Assembly: GCA_006384855.1 (NCBI GenBank)
Contig: VCJN01002233.1
Location: 1 to 64,000, forward strand
DNA: 64,000 bases
Direction of reading: 5' to 3'
From: Tetraselmis striata
Taxonomy: Eukaryota > Chlorophyta > Chlorodendrophyceae > Chlorodendrales > Chlorodendraceae
Shown here piece after piece: positions 28,417 through 37,606 of this stretch. The notes under the pieces are model-generated. The model had not been told where the DNA came from and did not search any database. It saw only the letters and a list, made by a program, of their open reading frames with translations. Numbering within the stretch: position 1 is the stretch's first letter; the number at the start of each line of letters is the position of its first letter. The position numbers and the translations under genes were made by a program.

Positions 28417-28707
28417 ATGACGGCCGACACGCAAAGCCTGCTGGCGCCCTATCGTGACCAGCTGAACGCGATCGACGAGAAGCTGGTCACGCTGGTGGCC
28501 GAACGCCTGACGATATGCGCGCAGGTGGCGCACACCAAGCGCCGCCATGGCATCGCCATGATGCAGCCCGACCGGGTGGAGGAGGTGAAGAGCCGCTGTG
28601 CGAAACTGGGCGCGGACCAGGGGCTCGATCCGGAGTTCGTTCGCGCGCTCTACGGGCTGATCATCGGCGAGGCCTGCGCGCTGGAAGACCGGATCATCGA
28701 GCGATGA
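28417..28707 (+). CDS. AroQ-type chorismate mutase, probably 4-amino-4-deoxychorismate mutase
   Basis: This 96-residue all-helical AroQ/type II chorismate mutase has the expected active-site arginines and lysine (Arg13, Arg30, Lys41 in HTKRRHG, and PDRVEEVKSR). It has no fused dehydratase or dehydrogenase. Free-standing relatives act as chorismate mutase, isochorismate-pyruvate lyase (PchB) or 4-amino-4-deoxychorismate mutase (PapB/CmlD). Its place directly after an aminodeoxychorismate synthase favours the last. GGGAGA precedes the ATG. Its stop overlaps the next start (ATGA). Confidence 0.82.
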   Translation: MTADTQSLLAPYRDQLNAIDEKLVTLVAERLTICAQVAHTKRRHGIAMMQPDRVEEVKSRCAKLGADQGLDPEFVRALYGLIIGEACALEDRIIER

Positions 28708-29276
28708 TCCGCTTTCACACGCTCGGCCCGGCGGGAAGCTGCCACGAGCATGCGCTGAAGCGTTATCTCGCCTTTCAGGGGGTCGAGGAGGCTGACATCG
28801 CGCTGTGCGACGATCTGGTCGCGGCCGCCGCCCGCGCGGTGGAAGAGGGCAATTCCTATGTGCTTCAGTGCAGCGCGCATCTGAACGTGCATCAGGTGAC
28901 CGAGCGGTTTCTCGGCCGGCTCCATGTGGTCGACACCTTCATCCTGCCGACCCAGGAAATGGCGCTGGTCAAGCGCCGCGACGTCGACGTGCCACAAACG
29001 CTGGGCGTGCCGGAACCCGCGCTCGGCTATGTGAACGAGGCCGACTGGCGCGAGATCACCTTCGAGACCACCAAACCGGTCGTGGAGCAGGGCCTGCTCG
29101 CCGGGCGCTATGAGGCCGGCGTCGCCTACACCCGCTCCGCGCGCGACCATCCAGAGGCGCTCGAGATCATGCGGGTGATCGGCGAGGTGGTCACCACCTG
29201 GATCGTCTATGGACCGAAACCGCGCTATCGCGGGAATCTGATGGGAAATCCCTATCCAGAGTTGCATGCGGGGTGA
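28704..29276 (+). CDS. Prephenate dehydratase-fold protein, possible aminodeoxyprephenate decarboxylase
   Basis: This 190-residue single-domain protein starts IRFHTLGPAGSCHEHAL, which matches the YLGPxGTxSxxA motif of prephenate dehydratase. It lacks the essential TRF motif and the C-terminal ACT regulatory domain of true dehydratases. Short PDT-fold enzymes without TRF (BacA type) are prephenate decarboxylases that keep the ring non-aromatic. After an aminodeoxychorismate mutase, the natural substrate would be 4-amino-4-deoxyprephenate. This is inference: the reaction (decarboxylation, dehydration or deamination) is not proven by sequence. Confidence 0.6.
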   Translation: MIRFHTLGPAGSCHEHALKRYLAFQGVEEADIALCDDLVAAAARAVEEGNSYVLQCSAHLNVHQVTERFLGRLHVVDTFILPTQEMALVKRRDVDVPQTLGVPEPALGYVNEADWREITFETTKPVVEQGLLAGRYEAGVAYTRSARDHPEALEIMRVIGEVVTTWIVYGPKPRYRGNLMGNPYPELHAG

Positions 29277-29329
29277 GGGTGTGATCGTCTGGCCGGCGAC
29301 CCTTGCGACACCTGTGCAGACGGAGCGAC

Positions 29330-30517
29330 ATGAGCGGTAGCGGATCGAAGACCCTGCGCGGCGCCTCGCACCAGACGGTGCTGCTGGCGGCGCTGGGCGT
29401 GGGCGCGGTGGCCATCGGCATGGACACCTTCGTGGTGATCGGCGTGCTCAACGAGATCGCCGAAAGCCTGGAGATTCCGGCAACGCGCGCCGGGCAGCTC
29501 GTGTCGGTCTATGCGCTGTCCTATGCCGTCTTCGCGCCGCTGAGCGCCTGGCTGTTGCGCGGGCTCGACCGGCGCCGGGTGATCCTGCTGGCCATCGGCT
29601 TTTTTCTCGCCGGCAATCTGGCCTGCGGTCTGGCGACGGGCTTTTACCAGATCGTCGCGGGCCGGATCGTGTCGGCGCTGGGGGCTGCGATCTTCACGCC
29701 GGCGGCGACCGCGTTTGCCTCCGATCTGGTGCCGCCGCATCGCAAGGGCGCCGCCCTTGCGGTGATCTTCGGCGGCATGACCGTCGCCCAGGCGGCCGGC
29801 ATCCCGCTTGCGACCCTGATCGGCCAGATGTTCGACTGGCGCTATGCGTTTTATTTCGTCGTCGTGCTCGGCCTCGTCGCGCTGGCGATCCTGGCGCCGC
29901 TGATGGGGCGTTTGCCCGTCGGCGCGGCTGCCCCGGCGGCTGCGAGCGCCGCGCGCGCGCTGACCCCGGCAACCGCCGGGCTCTTGCTGGTGACCTTCCT
30001 GATCGTGCTGTCGGAATTCGTCGTCTACACCTATGTGAGCGTGATCCTCGCCAGAACCACCTACGCCGGGGCGCCGATCCTGCCGGCGGTGCTGCTCGCC
30101 TATGGCATCGGCGCGCTCGCCGGCAATTTCGCCACCGGGATCCTGACCGACCGGCTCGGGCCGCTGCAGGTGCTCGTCGGAGCGGTGGCGGCGCAGACGG
30201 CGCTGCTCGTCGCGCTCGTCGTCTGGCGCGATGCGGCGCTCCTTACGGTCGCCGTCGGCTTCGTCTGGGGCATCGCCAGCTACATGTATCTGGTGCCGAT
30301 CCAGCACCGCCTGCTCAGCCATGCCGGCGGGGGCGGCACGCTGATCCTGTCGCTGAACAGCTCGCTGATCTATATCGGCATTTCCGCCGGCGCCTGGGCC
30401 GGCGGCGCGGTTCTGGACCGCGCCGGCATTGCGCCGCTGGCGCTGGTGGCAGGCACGCTCGGCGCCGTGGCGCTGGTTGCGGCGGTCGTCTTCATGCGAC
30501 GCCCGGTTCCGGACTGA
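29330..30517 (+). CDS. MFS transporter, probable efflux pump of the biosynthetic cluster
   Basis: This 395-residue, about 12-helix major facilitator of the DHA1 drug-efflux type has a TM1-2 segment ending DTFVVIGVLNEIAESLEI and the loop LRGLDRRRVILLAIG (motif A-like). It is the last gene of the plus operon, 53 nt after the PDT-fold gene, and ends 9 nt from the convergent PKS gene. It probably exports the product or confers self-resistance; the substrate is unknown. Confidence 0.82.
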   Translation: MSGSGSKTLRGASHQTVLLAALGVGAVAIGMDTFVVIGVLNEIAESLEIPATRAGQLVSVYALSYAVFAPLSAWLLRGLDRRRVILLAIGFFLAGNLACGLATGFYQIVAGRIVSALGAAIFTPAATAFASDLVPPHRKGAALAVIFGGMTVAQAAGIPLATLIGQMFDWRYAFYFVVVLGLVALAILAPLMGRLPVGAAAPAAASAARALTPATAGLLLVTFLIVLSEFVVYTYVSVILARTTYAGAPILPAVLLAYGIGALAGNFATGILTDRLGPLQVLVGAVAAQTALLVALVVWRDAALLTVAVGFVWGIASYMYLVPIQHRLLSHAGGGGTLILSLNSSLIYIGISAGAWAGGAVLDRAGIAPLALVAGTLGAVALVAAVVFMRRPVPD

Positions 30518-30526
30518 AACAGCCGG

Positions 30527-33500
30527 CTAAGTTTCCCTGGTCGTCGCCTGCGCCTCGCACAGGCGCGTCATGTCGGCCACCGTCAGCGCCTTGAAGGCAT
30601 CGGCGGCTGGAACCGAAATTCCGCTGCGCTGTCGGATCAGGTCGATCACGTCGAGCATCATCAGCGATTCTCCGCCAAGCTCGAAGAAATTGTCCTGGGG
30701 ACCGACCGTGTCCGCGCCGAGCACGTCCTTGAAGCAGGCGGCGACCATGGCGGCCAGACCGTCGGCGGCCGGCTCCTCCGCCGCAGCCGGCGCGCGCACC
30801 GCTGGACGGTCCTGCGGCGCGGCCGCGTCTTGCGGCGAAGGCGGGGCAGGGCGCGACGACGCGGTGTCGGAGAGCCCCGGCCTGTCGGCGAGCGGCACCG
30901 TCGAAATCGCGTGCTCGCCGGCGCCGGCAGCGGCTGCAAGGGCAAGCACGGCCGCGCCTTCCGCCGGTTCGATCGCCCAGTCGGCGCCGCCCGCGCCGAT
31001 GGTCTTCTCGCGCGACGGCACGTGCCATGTGTCGTAGTTGACGACAATCCACGCGGCTTTCGAACGGCCCGCGAGCCTTTCGCGCAGCGCCACGGCATCC
31101 ATGTGGCGGTGGCCGGCGGCATGCGCGCCGTAGCTCAACCCGCCGACGAAACACGACAGGCTGGAACACAGAAGCACCTTGCCGACCGGCGTTTCCGCCA
31201 CCGCATCGGCGAGCGCGCGCATGCCCGCGACATGCGGCACCAGGAGGTCGGCGGCAAGGGCCGGCGGCGTGTCGCGGATGAACTTCAGGTGATCGGTGTC
31301 AACCACGCCGGCGGCATGGATCACCGTAGCGATGGCGCTGCTCTCCGCCTGCGCCTTGCGAAACAGTTCCGCCACCGCGCCGCCATCGGCGAGATCGACG
31401 GCGTGCAGCGAGACATGCGCGCCGCTGTTCAAGAGCGCCGACAGCGCCTCTGCCCCGGTGTCGCGGACCCTGCCCGAGCGCGAGGCAAGATAAAGCCGCG
31501 CATCGGGTGCGGACCGGGCGATCTCGCCGGCAAGCGCCAGCCCGACATGGCCGGTTCCCCCGAAGATCACATGCGCACCGCCGCCGCCCCACAAACGCGC
31601 GCCGGTCGCGGAATTGGCGTCCGCGTCTGTCGGCCTTGCCGGCGCCAGTTCCGGCACGAAGCGCGCCCGGCCGCGCCAGGCGATCTCGCGCTCGTCACCG
31701 GGATCGTGAAGTTCGTCGAGGATCCAGCCGATGGCGCGCGCGCCCGTGTCCGGGGTTTCGTCGATGGATAGGGGCAGGTCGAGCGCGCGGGCATCGAGCG
31801 TCCGGTGCTCCTGCGCGATCACCCGCGCCAACGCGGCAAGCGGCGCGGCCTCGGCCGCGATGGTCGTGTCGCCCGGCAGATGCTGCGCGCCGCAGGTGAC
31901 GAACCACAGGCGGCTTTTGTCCCGTCGCCCGCCGAGCGCTCTTGCAAGCGCCAGCGGCCAGAGCACGCTGGCTGAAAGGTTCGCGTCGGGAGTAGCAGTG
32001 TCGCACCACAGATAGAGCAGGTCGCGCCACGCCACCCCGTCGCGCTCCAGCGCGTCGAAGAGCAGCTTGTGGGAGGCGGTATCCGAGGGATCGATGGCAA
32101 AGCGGTCCTCTCCGTGGCGTTCATAGCCGGTGCCGGGTCGGACCTCGATCACGCGGCCCGCGCCCGTTTGGCGCAGGGCGGCAGTCAGCGCCTGTTGCCA
32201 TTGCGGGTCGCGGAGGAAGACGATCCGCGCCGGTGACGTGGTGTCTTCGTCCGGACGAGCCGCGTCATGGGGCGCCGGCAGGCGGGTCGCGCGCCAGCGG
32301 CGCTGGTGAAACCAGTCGGCGATGTCGGCCTGCTTGCGGGGTCTCGTCCGCGCCTCGACGGAAGCTGCGGGAGACGCGGACGCGACCGGCTTAGATCCGC
32401 GACCGGAGGCAAGATCGGCAAGCCCGTAGGTCTTGCGCTCATAGGCATAGCCGGGAAGCGGTATCAGTCGGGCGTCCGACGCCTGCGGAAACGCATCGAG
32501 GCGAACCGGCGCGCCCGCCTGCCAGAGGCGTGAGGCCGCGGTGAGCAGATGGGACACTGCGCCCGGTCGATGGGCCGGGCGCGGTCCTGCGGTCGGAAGG
32601 CTGGAGACGATCAGCGGCAGGGTCGCCGGGGTGGCCTCGATGCGCAGGAGGTCGGAGAGGAACCCGTCCGGCCCGATCTCGATCACCGTTCGGCCCTGCG
32701 ACAGACACTGCGCGGCGAAACTCGTGACCGGGGGCCGGTGCTGCGCGCGCTCGGGCTCGGCCTCCGCGCCGCTTGCTGCCGGACGCGGGGAGGTTTGCGC
32801 GATGCCGCCGGTTTGGCTCGTTGCAAGGCACAGCGCGGCACCCAGCGGGTCCAGGACCTCGCCCCGGGCCGCAGGCGCTGTATCGGCGGGGTCGGCAACG
32901 ACAGCCGACCAGGTCGTGGCAAAGGGGTGCTCTTTCGTCAGTTCGGTCGCCGCCCGTGCAAGGCGCGCGGCGCGACTGGCGCCGCCTTCCACGCTGGCCG
33001 CGAAGAGGTGGCGGGCGAACAGCCGTCCCGGCCCGGTGCCGACACAGGCGCCGGGAAGAACCCCAAGATCGCGCCACAGGCTGACCAGCGCATGGGCGAG
33101 CACGAAGGCATCGGCCGGTTCCGGGGCGATCCGCGCGGGCAGGGCGGCGCGGGCTTCGGCGCAGGCGTCGCGAAACGCCGGAAACGCGCTGAACAGGGTA
33201 AGCTCTTCCGGGGCCTCCTCGCCGGCACGGCCGGAAAACACGAACAGCGGTGCGATCCAGGCGCCGGACGACGTTTGCGGCAGGGCAAGCGCGGAAAACC
33301 GCCGGGCCGCCTCCGCGGCATCGGCTGCAACGACGGCCGCGCGATGGGAATGGGTGCCGCGGCCCTCGCGCAGCGTGCGTGAGGCGTCGCGCATGTCGAG
33401 CGCGGGATCGGCGGCGAAGGCCGACCCCAGGGCCTCGACCATCCGCTTCAGCGCGGTCGCGGTCTTGGCGGAGACCGGCAGGACGGCGGGGGCGCTCGCC

Positions 33501-34798
33501 GGCGGTCGCTCGGGCCGTCGCGGCGCTTCCTCCAGAATGGCATGGGCGTTGGTGCCGCCGAAGCCGAGCGCGCTGACGCCGCCACGGCGGGGAGCAGCCG
33601 GGCTCTTCCAGTCTTCAAGCGCCGTTGCAATGCGAAAGGGGGTGTTGGCGAAGTCGATGGCCGGATTGGGCGTTTCGAACCCGGGGGCGGGCGGGATCTT
33701 GCGGTGGTGCATCATCAGCGCAAGCTTGATGGTGCTGGCGACGCCGGCGGCATGCACCGTGTGGCCGATGTTGGCCTTCAGCGAGCCGAGTGCCGCGATC
33801 CCGGTCGCCTGCGTCTTCAGCCGAAAGGCGCGGGTCAGAGCCTCGACCTCGATCGGATCGCCGAGAAGCGTGCCGGTGCCATGCGCCTCGATATAGGACA
33901 GGGTCTCGGGATGGACGTCGGCGAGCTCCTGCGCCAGCGCGATGGCCTCCGCCTGTCCGTCGATGCCGGGCGCGGTGTAGCTCATCTTCGACGCGCCGTC
34001 GTTGTTGATCGCGGAGCCGCGGATCACCGCCCAGATGTGGTCGCCGTCGGCCAGCGCGTCGTCCAGCCGCTTCAATGCGACCACGCCGACCCCGTCGCTG
34101 GAGACCATGCCGTCGGCGCGGGCGTCGAAGGGGCGGCAATGGCCGGACAGCGAGAAATGCAGTCCCTGCTGGGTGCGGTAGCCGAATTCCTCCGCCGTCG
34201 CGACGTTCACCCCGCCGGCAAGCGCCATGTCGCTGCTGCCGGACAGAAGGCTCTGGCAGGCCATGTGAATGCCGACGAGCGAGGAGGAGCACGCCGTTTG
34301 AACCGCCATGCTCTCGCCGCGCAGGTCAAGGCGGTAGGACACCCGGCTCGGCGCATATTCCGCGTAGTTGGAACTGTAGGCGAGGCTGCGTTCCGCCGGC
34401 GAGCGGACGATCTGCAAGAGCTGTTCGTGATAGCGGTTCTGGCTGCAGGAGGCATAGACGGAGATCGCGCCGTCGAAGCGCGCCGGATCGCAGCCCGCGT
34501 TCTCCAGCGCCGCATGGCTGGTTTCCAGGAACAGCCGGTGCTGCGGATTGAGATAGCAGGCTTCCCGCGTGGGAATGCCGAAGAAGGCCGCGTCGAACCC
34601 TTCCGGCTCGCTGACGAGGCCCCGCACCGGCTGGTAGCCGGGTTCCGCCCGTGCCGGATCGCGATAAAGCGTGTCGCGCCCCGCGCAGAGCATCTCCCAG
34701 AAGGACGCAAGGTCGTCGGCACCGGGAAAGCGGCAGGCCATGCCGACAATGGCGATGGAGGTTTCCGGCCAGCCGCCGGCGGTTGCATCATGTGTCAC
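30527..34798 (-). CDS. Type I polyketide synthase, KS-(inactive AT)-(inactive KR)-PCP
   Basis: This 1423-residue one-module PKS has a KS domain (about 14-430) with intact Cys170, His306 (EAHGTGT) and His346 (NIGHT). The AT region (about 515-790) lacks the GHSxG motif: the position reads GTGPG (587-591), so the serine is lost. The KR region (about 1070-1310) keeps the NADPH motif GGTGHVG and a Ser, but the catalytic Lys, Tyr and Asn are replaced (His at about 1226 and 1230 for Tyr and Asn). The C-terminal carrier has LGGESL with Ser1378. The gene overlaps the end of the NRPS gene by 11 nt. It must rely on acyl supply in trans, if it elongates at all. Confidence 0.88.
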   Translation of the reverse strand: MTHDATAGGWPETSIAIVGMACRFPGADDLASFWEMLCAGRDTLYRDPARAEPGYQPVRGLVSEPEGFDAAFFGIPTREACYLNPQHRLFLETSHAALENAGCDPARFDGAISVYASCSQNRYHEQLLQIVRSPAERSLAYSSNYAEYAPSRVSYRLDLRGESMAVQTACSSSLVGIHMACQSLLSGSSDMALAGGVNVATAEEFGYRTQQGLHFSLSGHCRPFDARADGMVSSDGVGVVALKRLDDALADGDHIWAVIRGSAINNDGASKMSYTAPGIDGQAEAIALAQELADVHPETLSYIEAHGTGTLLGDPIEVEALTRAFRLKTQATGIAALGSLKANIGHTVHAAGVASTIKLALMMHHRKIPPAPGFETPNPAIDFANTPFRIATALEDWKSPAAPRRGGVSALGFGGTNAHAILEEAPRRPERPPASAPAVLPVSAKTATALKRMVEALGSAFAADPALDMRDASRTLREGRGTHSHRAAVVAADAAEAARRFSALALPQTSSGAWIAPLFVFSGRAGEEAPEELTLFSAFPAFRDACAEARAALPARIAPEPADAFVLAHALVSLWRDLGVLPGACVGTGPGRLFARHLFAASVEGGASRAARLARAATELTKEHPFATTWSAVVADPADTAPAARGEVLDPLGAALCLATSQTGGIAQTSPRPAASGAEAEPERAQHRPPVTSFAAQCLSQGRTVIEIGPDGFLSDLLRIEATPATLPLIVSSLPTAGPRPAHRPGAVSHLLTAASRLWQAGAPVRLDAFPQASDARLIPLPGYAYERKTYGLADLASGRGSKPVASASPAASVEARTRPRKQADIADWFHQRRWRATRLPAPHDAARPDEDTTSPARIVFLRDPQWQQALTAALRQTGAGRVIEVRPGTGYERHGEDRFAIDPSDTASHKLLFDALERDGVAWRDLLYLWCDTATPDANLSASVLWPLALARALGGRRDKSRLWFVTCGAQHLPGDTTIAAEAAPLAALARVIAQEHRTLDARALDLPLSIDETPDTGARAIGWILDELHDPGDEREIAWRGRARFVPELAPARPTDADANSATGARLWGGGGAHVIFGGTGHVGLALAGEIARSAPDARLYLASRSGRVRDTGAEALSALLNSGAHVSLHAVDLADGGAVAELFRKAQAESSAIATVIHAAGVVDTDHLKFIRDTPPALAADLLVPHVAGMRALADAVAETPVGKVLLCSSLSCFVGGLSYGAHAAGHRHMDAVALRERLAGRSKAAWIVVNYDTWHVPSREKTIGAGGADWAIEPAEGAAVLALAAAAGAGEHAISTVPLADRPGLSDTASSRPAPPSPQDAAAPQDRPAVRAPAAAEEPAADGLAAMVAACFKDVLGADTVGPQDNFFELGGESLMMLDVIDLIRQRSGISVPAADAFKALTVADMTRLCEAQATTRET

Positions 34799-36710
34799 GG
34801 CGGGTCTCCGGCAGGCGGACGGGACGGGTGCGGGCGCGCAGGCGGCGGTCGACGCGCCGACGCAAAGCCGTGTCCCCGCCAGCGCTCGCGTCCGAACGCT
34901 CCGCGGCGGATGTTCCGTTGCTTTGCCGGCTTTGGAGGTGCGCGGCCAGATCCATCAGGCGCGGGTGTTCGAAGAGGGCGGTGACGGGGATCGACGTCTG
35001 CACGTCGCTCTCCAGCGCCTTTTGCACCCTGGTGAGCAGCAGCGACGTGCCGCCGAGCTCGAAGAATGTCTGCTCCCGGCTGCACTCTGTAAGGCCGAGG
35101 CAATCGCACCAGATCCGCGCAATCCGCGCCTCCATGCCGGGGCGGGGCGCATCGCGCGTGCCGCCGGCGGGCAGGCGGGCGGCCGTATCGAGGTCCGGCA
35201 GGGCGGCGCGGTCCAGCTTGCCGTTGGGGGTCAGCGGTAGGGCGGGAAGCGCGACAAACAGGGAGGGGATCATGTAGTCCGGCAGGCTTTGCGCCAGAAA
35301 CCGCCGCAGCTCCGCCGGCGTGGGGGTGGATCCCTCCTCGGCAACGAGATAGGCGCACACTCCGTTCTCGCCGGACGGCAGCTGTTTGAGCGCCGCGGCC
35401 GCCTGCCGCACCATCGGGTGGCGCTCCAGCGCGGCATTGATTTCCGGCAGCTCGACGCGGTGGCCGCGCACCTTCACCTGGTCGTCGCGGCGGCCGAGGA
35501 CATCATAAAGGCCCTGCTCCGTGCGCCGCGCCAGATCGCCGGTCGCATAGACCTGCCGCGCGGGATCGTGCGGATGCGGGCGAAACGCCGCCCCGGTCAG
35601 CTCCGGGCGGTTGTGATAGCCGGGGGTAAGGCGCGTGCCGGCGATATGCAGCACGCCGGTCTCGCCATCGGCAACGGGCCGACCGTCGTCATCGAGGATG
35701 AAGAGCTCGTCGCCGCCGATCGGGTGGCCGACGGGAATGCGCAGCGCATCCGCTGCAAGATCGCGCGGCACGCGGTAGCAACAGGTGAAGTCGCTGTTTT
35801 CGGTCGGGCCGTAGCCGTTGATCACCGTGATGTCGGGAACCGCATCATAGAGCAGGCGCACATGGTGCGGCGACAGCGGTTCCCCGCCGAGCACCAGCTG
35901 GCGGACGCCGGCGAAAATGCGGGGGTCCTCGGCGGCGATGCCGTTGAACACCGACGGGGTCAGCCACAGCGTGGTGATGCGGTGATCGGCGATCGCCGCG
36001 CCGAGCGTCGCGGCCGTCGGGATGCGCTCGCGGTAGAAGACGAGCTCCGCGCCGTTCGCGAGCGCGCCCCAGATGTCGAAGACCGAGGCGTCGAAGGCAA
36101 TCGGCGCGGTCTGCAGGAAGCGGTCGCCGGGCTTGGCCGCGTAATAGTCATTGCCGAAAAGCAGCCCGTGCACGCCGCGATGCAGGATCGGAACCCCCTT
36201 CGGCCGGCCGGTCGAGCCGGAGGTGTAGATCATGTAGACCGGATCATCCGCGCCAATCGTCCGCTCGGGAGCGGATGCCGCCGGTGCGGATGTTGCGTCG
36301 GCGGGCGAGAGGCTCAGCACCGGCAGGCCGGGGGCGTCGAGAGGGCGGCTGCCGTCGGTGAGGACCGCGGCGCACTGGCTGTCGTCGAGCATGAAGCGGA
36401 TGCGCTCGGCCGGATAGGCGAGGTCGACCGGCACATAGACCGCGCCCGCCTTCATCGCGGCCAGCATGGCGCAGACGGCGACGGCGGAGCGTTCCAGCAC
36501 CAGCGCCACACGGTCGCCGGGCCGCACGCCGAGATCGACAAGCGCGGTGGCGGTCGCATTGGCCCAGGCGTCGAGCTCGCGGTAGCTCAGCGAAAGCGCA
36601 CCGTCACGGATCGCCGGGGCATCGGGAGCGATCCGCACATGGTCCTGGACATGCGCATGCAGCGGGCGGGGCCGGGTCGTGTCGCGTGGCAGGCTCTCAT
36701 GGTGGTCCAT
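34788..36710 (-). CDS. NRPS module A-PCP (adenylation domain plus carrier)
   Basis: This 640-residue protein has an adenylation domain (about 15-505; YTSGSTGRPKG at 162-172, GYGPTE at 299-304, TGD at 390-392, NGK at 496-498) and a carrier domain with LGGTSL (Ser556). There is no condensation or thioesterase domain. A by-eye ten-residue code is D-A-F-W-V-G-G-D-F-K, close to valine-type codes except for the Asp; treat it as tentative. GGAGGA precedes the ATG at 36710. It loads an amino acid for the adjacent PKS. About 80 basic C-terminal residues after the carrier may be a docking tail. Confidence 0.88.
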   Translation of the reverse strand: MDHHESLPRDTTRPRPLHAHVQDHVRIAPDAPAIRDGALSLSYRELDAWANATATALVDLGVRPGDRVALVLERSAVAVCAMLAAMKAGAVYVPVDLAYPAERIRFMLDDSQCAAVLTDGSRPLDAPGLPVLSLSPADATSAPAASAPERTIGADDPVYMIYTSGSTGRPKGVPILHRGVHGLLFGNDYYAAKPGDRFLQTAPIAFDASVFDIWGALANGAELVFYRERIPTAATLGAAIADHRITTLWLTPSVFNGIAAEDPRIFAGVRQLVLGGEPLSPHHVRLLYDAVPDITVINGYGPTENSDFTCCYRVPRDLAADALRIPVGHPIGGDELFILDDDGRPVADGETGVLHIAGTRLTPGYHNRPELTGAAFRPHPHDPARQVYATGDLARRTEQGLYDVLGRRDDQVKVRGHRVELPEINAALERHPMVRQAAAALKQLPSGENGVCAYLVAEEGSTPTPAELRRFLAQSLPDYMIPSLFVALPALPLTPNGKLDRAALPDLDTAARLPAGGTRDAPRPGMEARIARIWCDCLGLTECSREQTFFELGGTSLLLTRVQKALESDVQTSIPVTALFEHPRLMDLAAHLQSRQSNGTSAAERSDASAGGDTALRRRVDRRLRARTRPVRLPETRRDT

Positions 36711-36748
36711 CGGATCGTCCTCCGGTTGGGATGCGCTTGCGCCCGGCT

Positions 36749-37606
36749 TCAGGCGACGCCGGCTGCAAGCGCCCGTGCCGGCGCCGTGCCGGAACGCTCG
36801 CGCGGGGCGGCCCGCTCGGCGAGCAGCGTGCTGCACACCAGGCGAAGGTCGCTGGCGAGCCGCTGCAGGAAGGCGTCGCGGGCGGATTCGAGGAAAAAGA
36901 AATGCCCGCCGGGAAAGGCGGTGAAGCGGAACGCCGCGCGCGTATGCGCGCCCCATGCCCGCACCGCCTCGACGGGTTCGGTCTCGTCGGTCTCGCCCGC
37001 ATAGGCAAAGATCGGGATGTCGAGCGGGGCGCCGTCCTCAAGCGCGTAGGTCTCGCAGATTTCGAGATCCGCCCGGAGCGGCGGCAGGATCCGCTGCAGC
37101 AGGGCCGGGTCGTCGAGCAGGTCCGGCGGGGTTCCGCCCCAGGCGCGCAACTGGCGCACCAGCGCCGCATCGTCGAGGGCATGCAGGCCATTGTGCCGCT
37201 TTGCCGCCAGATGCGGCGCGGCGTGACCGCAGACGAAGAGCGCGACCGGTCCGACCCCGCCCTCGCGCGCCAGGCGCCGCGCCAGTTCGAAGGCGATGAG
37301 CGCGCCCATGCTGTGGCCGAAGAGCGCCATCGGCCGGGGCGGCCGCGATGCGATGCGGTCGACGAGTTCGTCGAGCAGGCACGACAGCCCTTTCGCCGGC
37401 GGATCGTCCGCGCGCAGGCCGCGCCCGGGCAGTTCCAGCCCGGTGAGCGCGATGGCCGCCGGCAGGGCGGCGCCCCACGGGCGGAAGCTCTGCACGCTGC
37501 CGCCGGCGAAGGCCAGGCAATGCAGGTCGAGAAGCGTGTCGTCGCCCGCCGCGGCCTGAAACACCGTCGGCGGCAGCGGCGACGCCGGCGTGCGGCGCGC
37601 CGTCAT
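36749..37606 (-). CDS. Type II thioesterase of the PKS/NRPS cluster
   Basis: This 285-residue alpha/beta-hydrolase has the thioesterase elbow FGHSMGALIAFELA and a C-terminal catalytic His in GGHFFF; LPGRG is in the N-terminal region. Stand-alone type II thioesterases clear wrongly primed carriers or release short products; with no integrated TE in the PKS or NRPS, this may also be the releasing enzyme. It starts within the stop of the PLP enzyme (ATGA) and is followed 38 nt later by the NRPS. Confidence 0.87.
   Translation of the reverse strand: MTARRTPASPLPPTVFQAAAGDDTLLDLHCLAFAGGSVQSFRPWGAALPAAIALTGLELPGRGLRADDPPAKGLSCLLDELVDRIASRPPRPMALFGHSMGALIAFELARRLAREGGVGPVALFVCGHAAPHLAAKRHNGLHALDDAALVRQLRAWGGTPPDLLDDPALLQRILPPLRADLEICETYALEDGAPLDIPIFAYAGETDETEPVEAVRAWGAHTRAAFRFTAFPGGHFFFLESARDAFLQRLASDLRLVCSTLLAERAAPRERSGTAPARALAAGVA

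Noticed and set aside
28704-29276. Housekeeping prephenate dehydratase (PheA)
   Set aside because: No TRF motif, no ACT domain and an operon with cluster genes.
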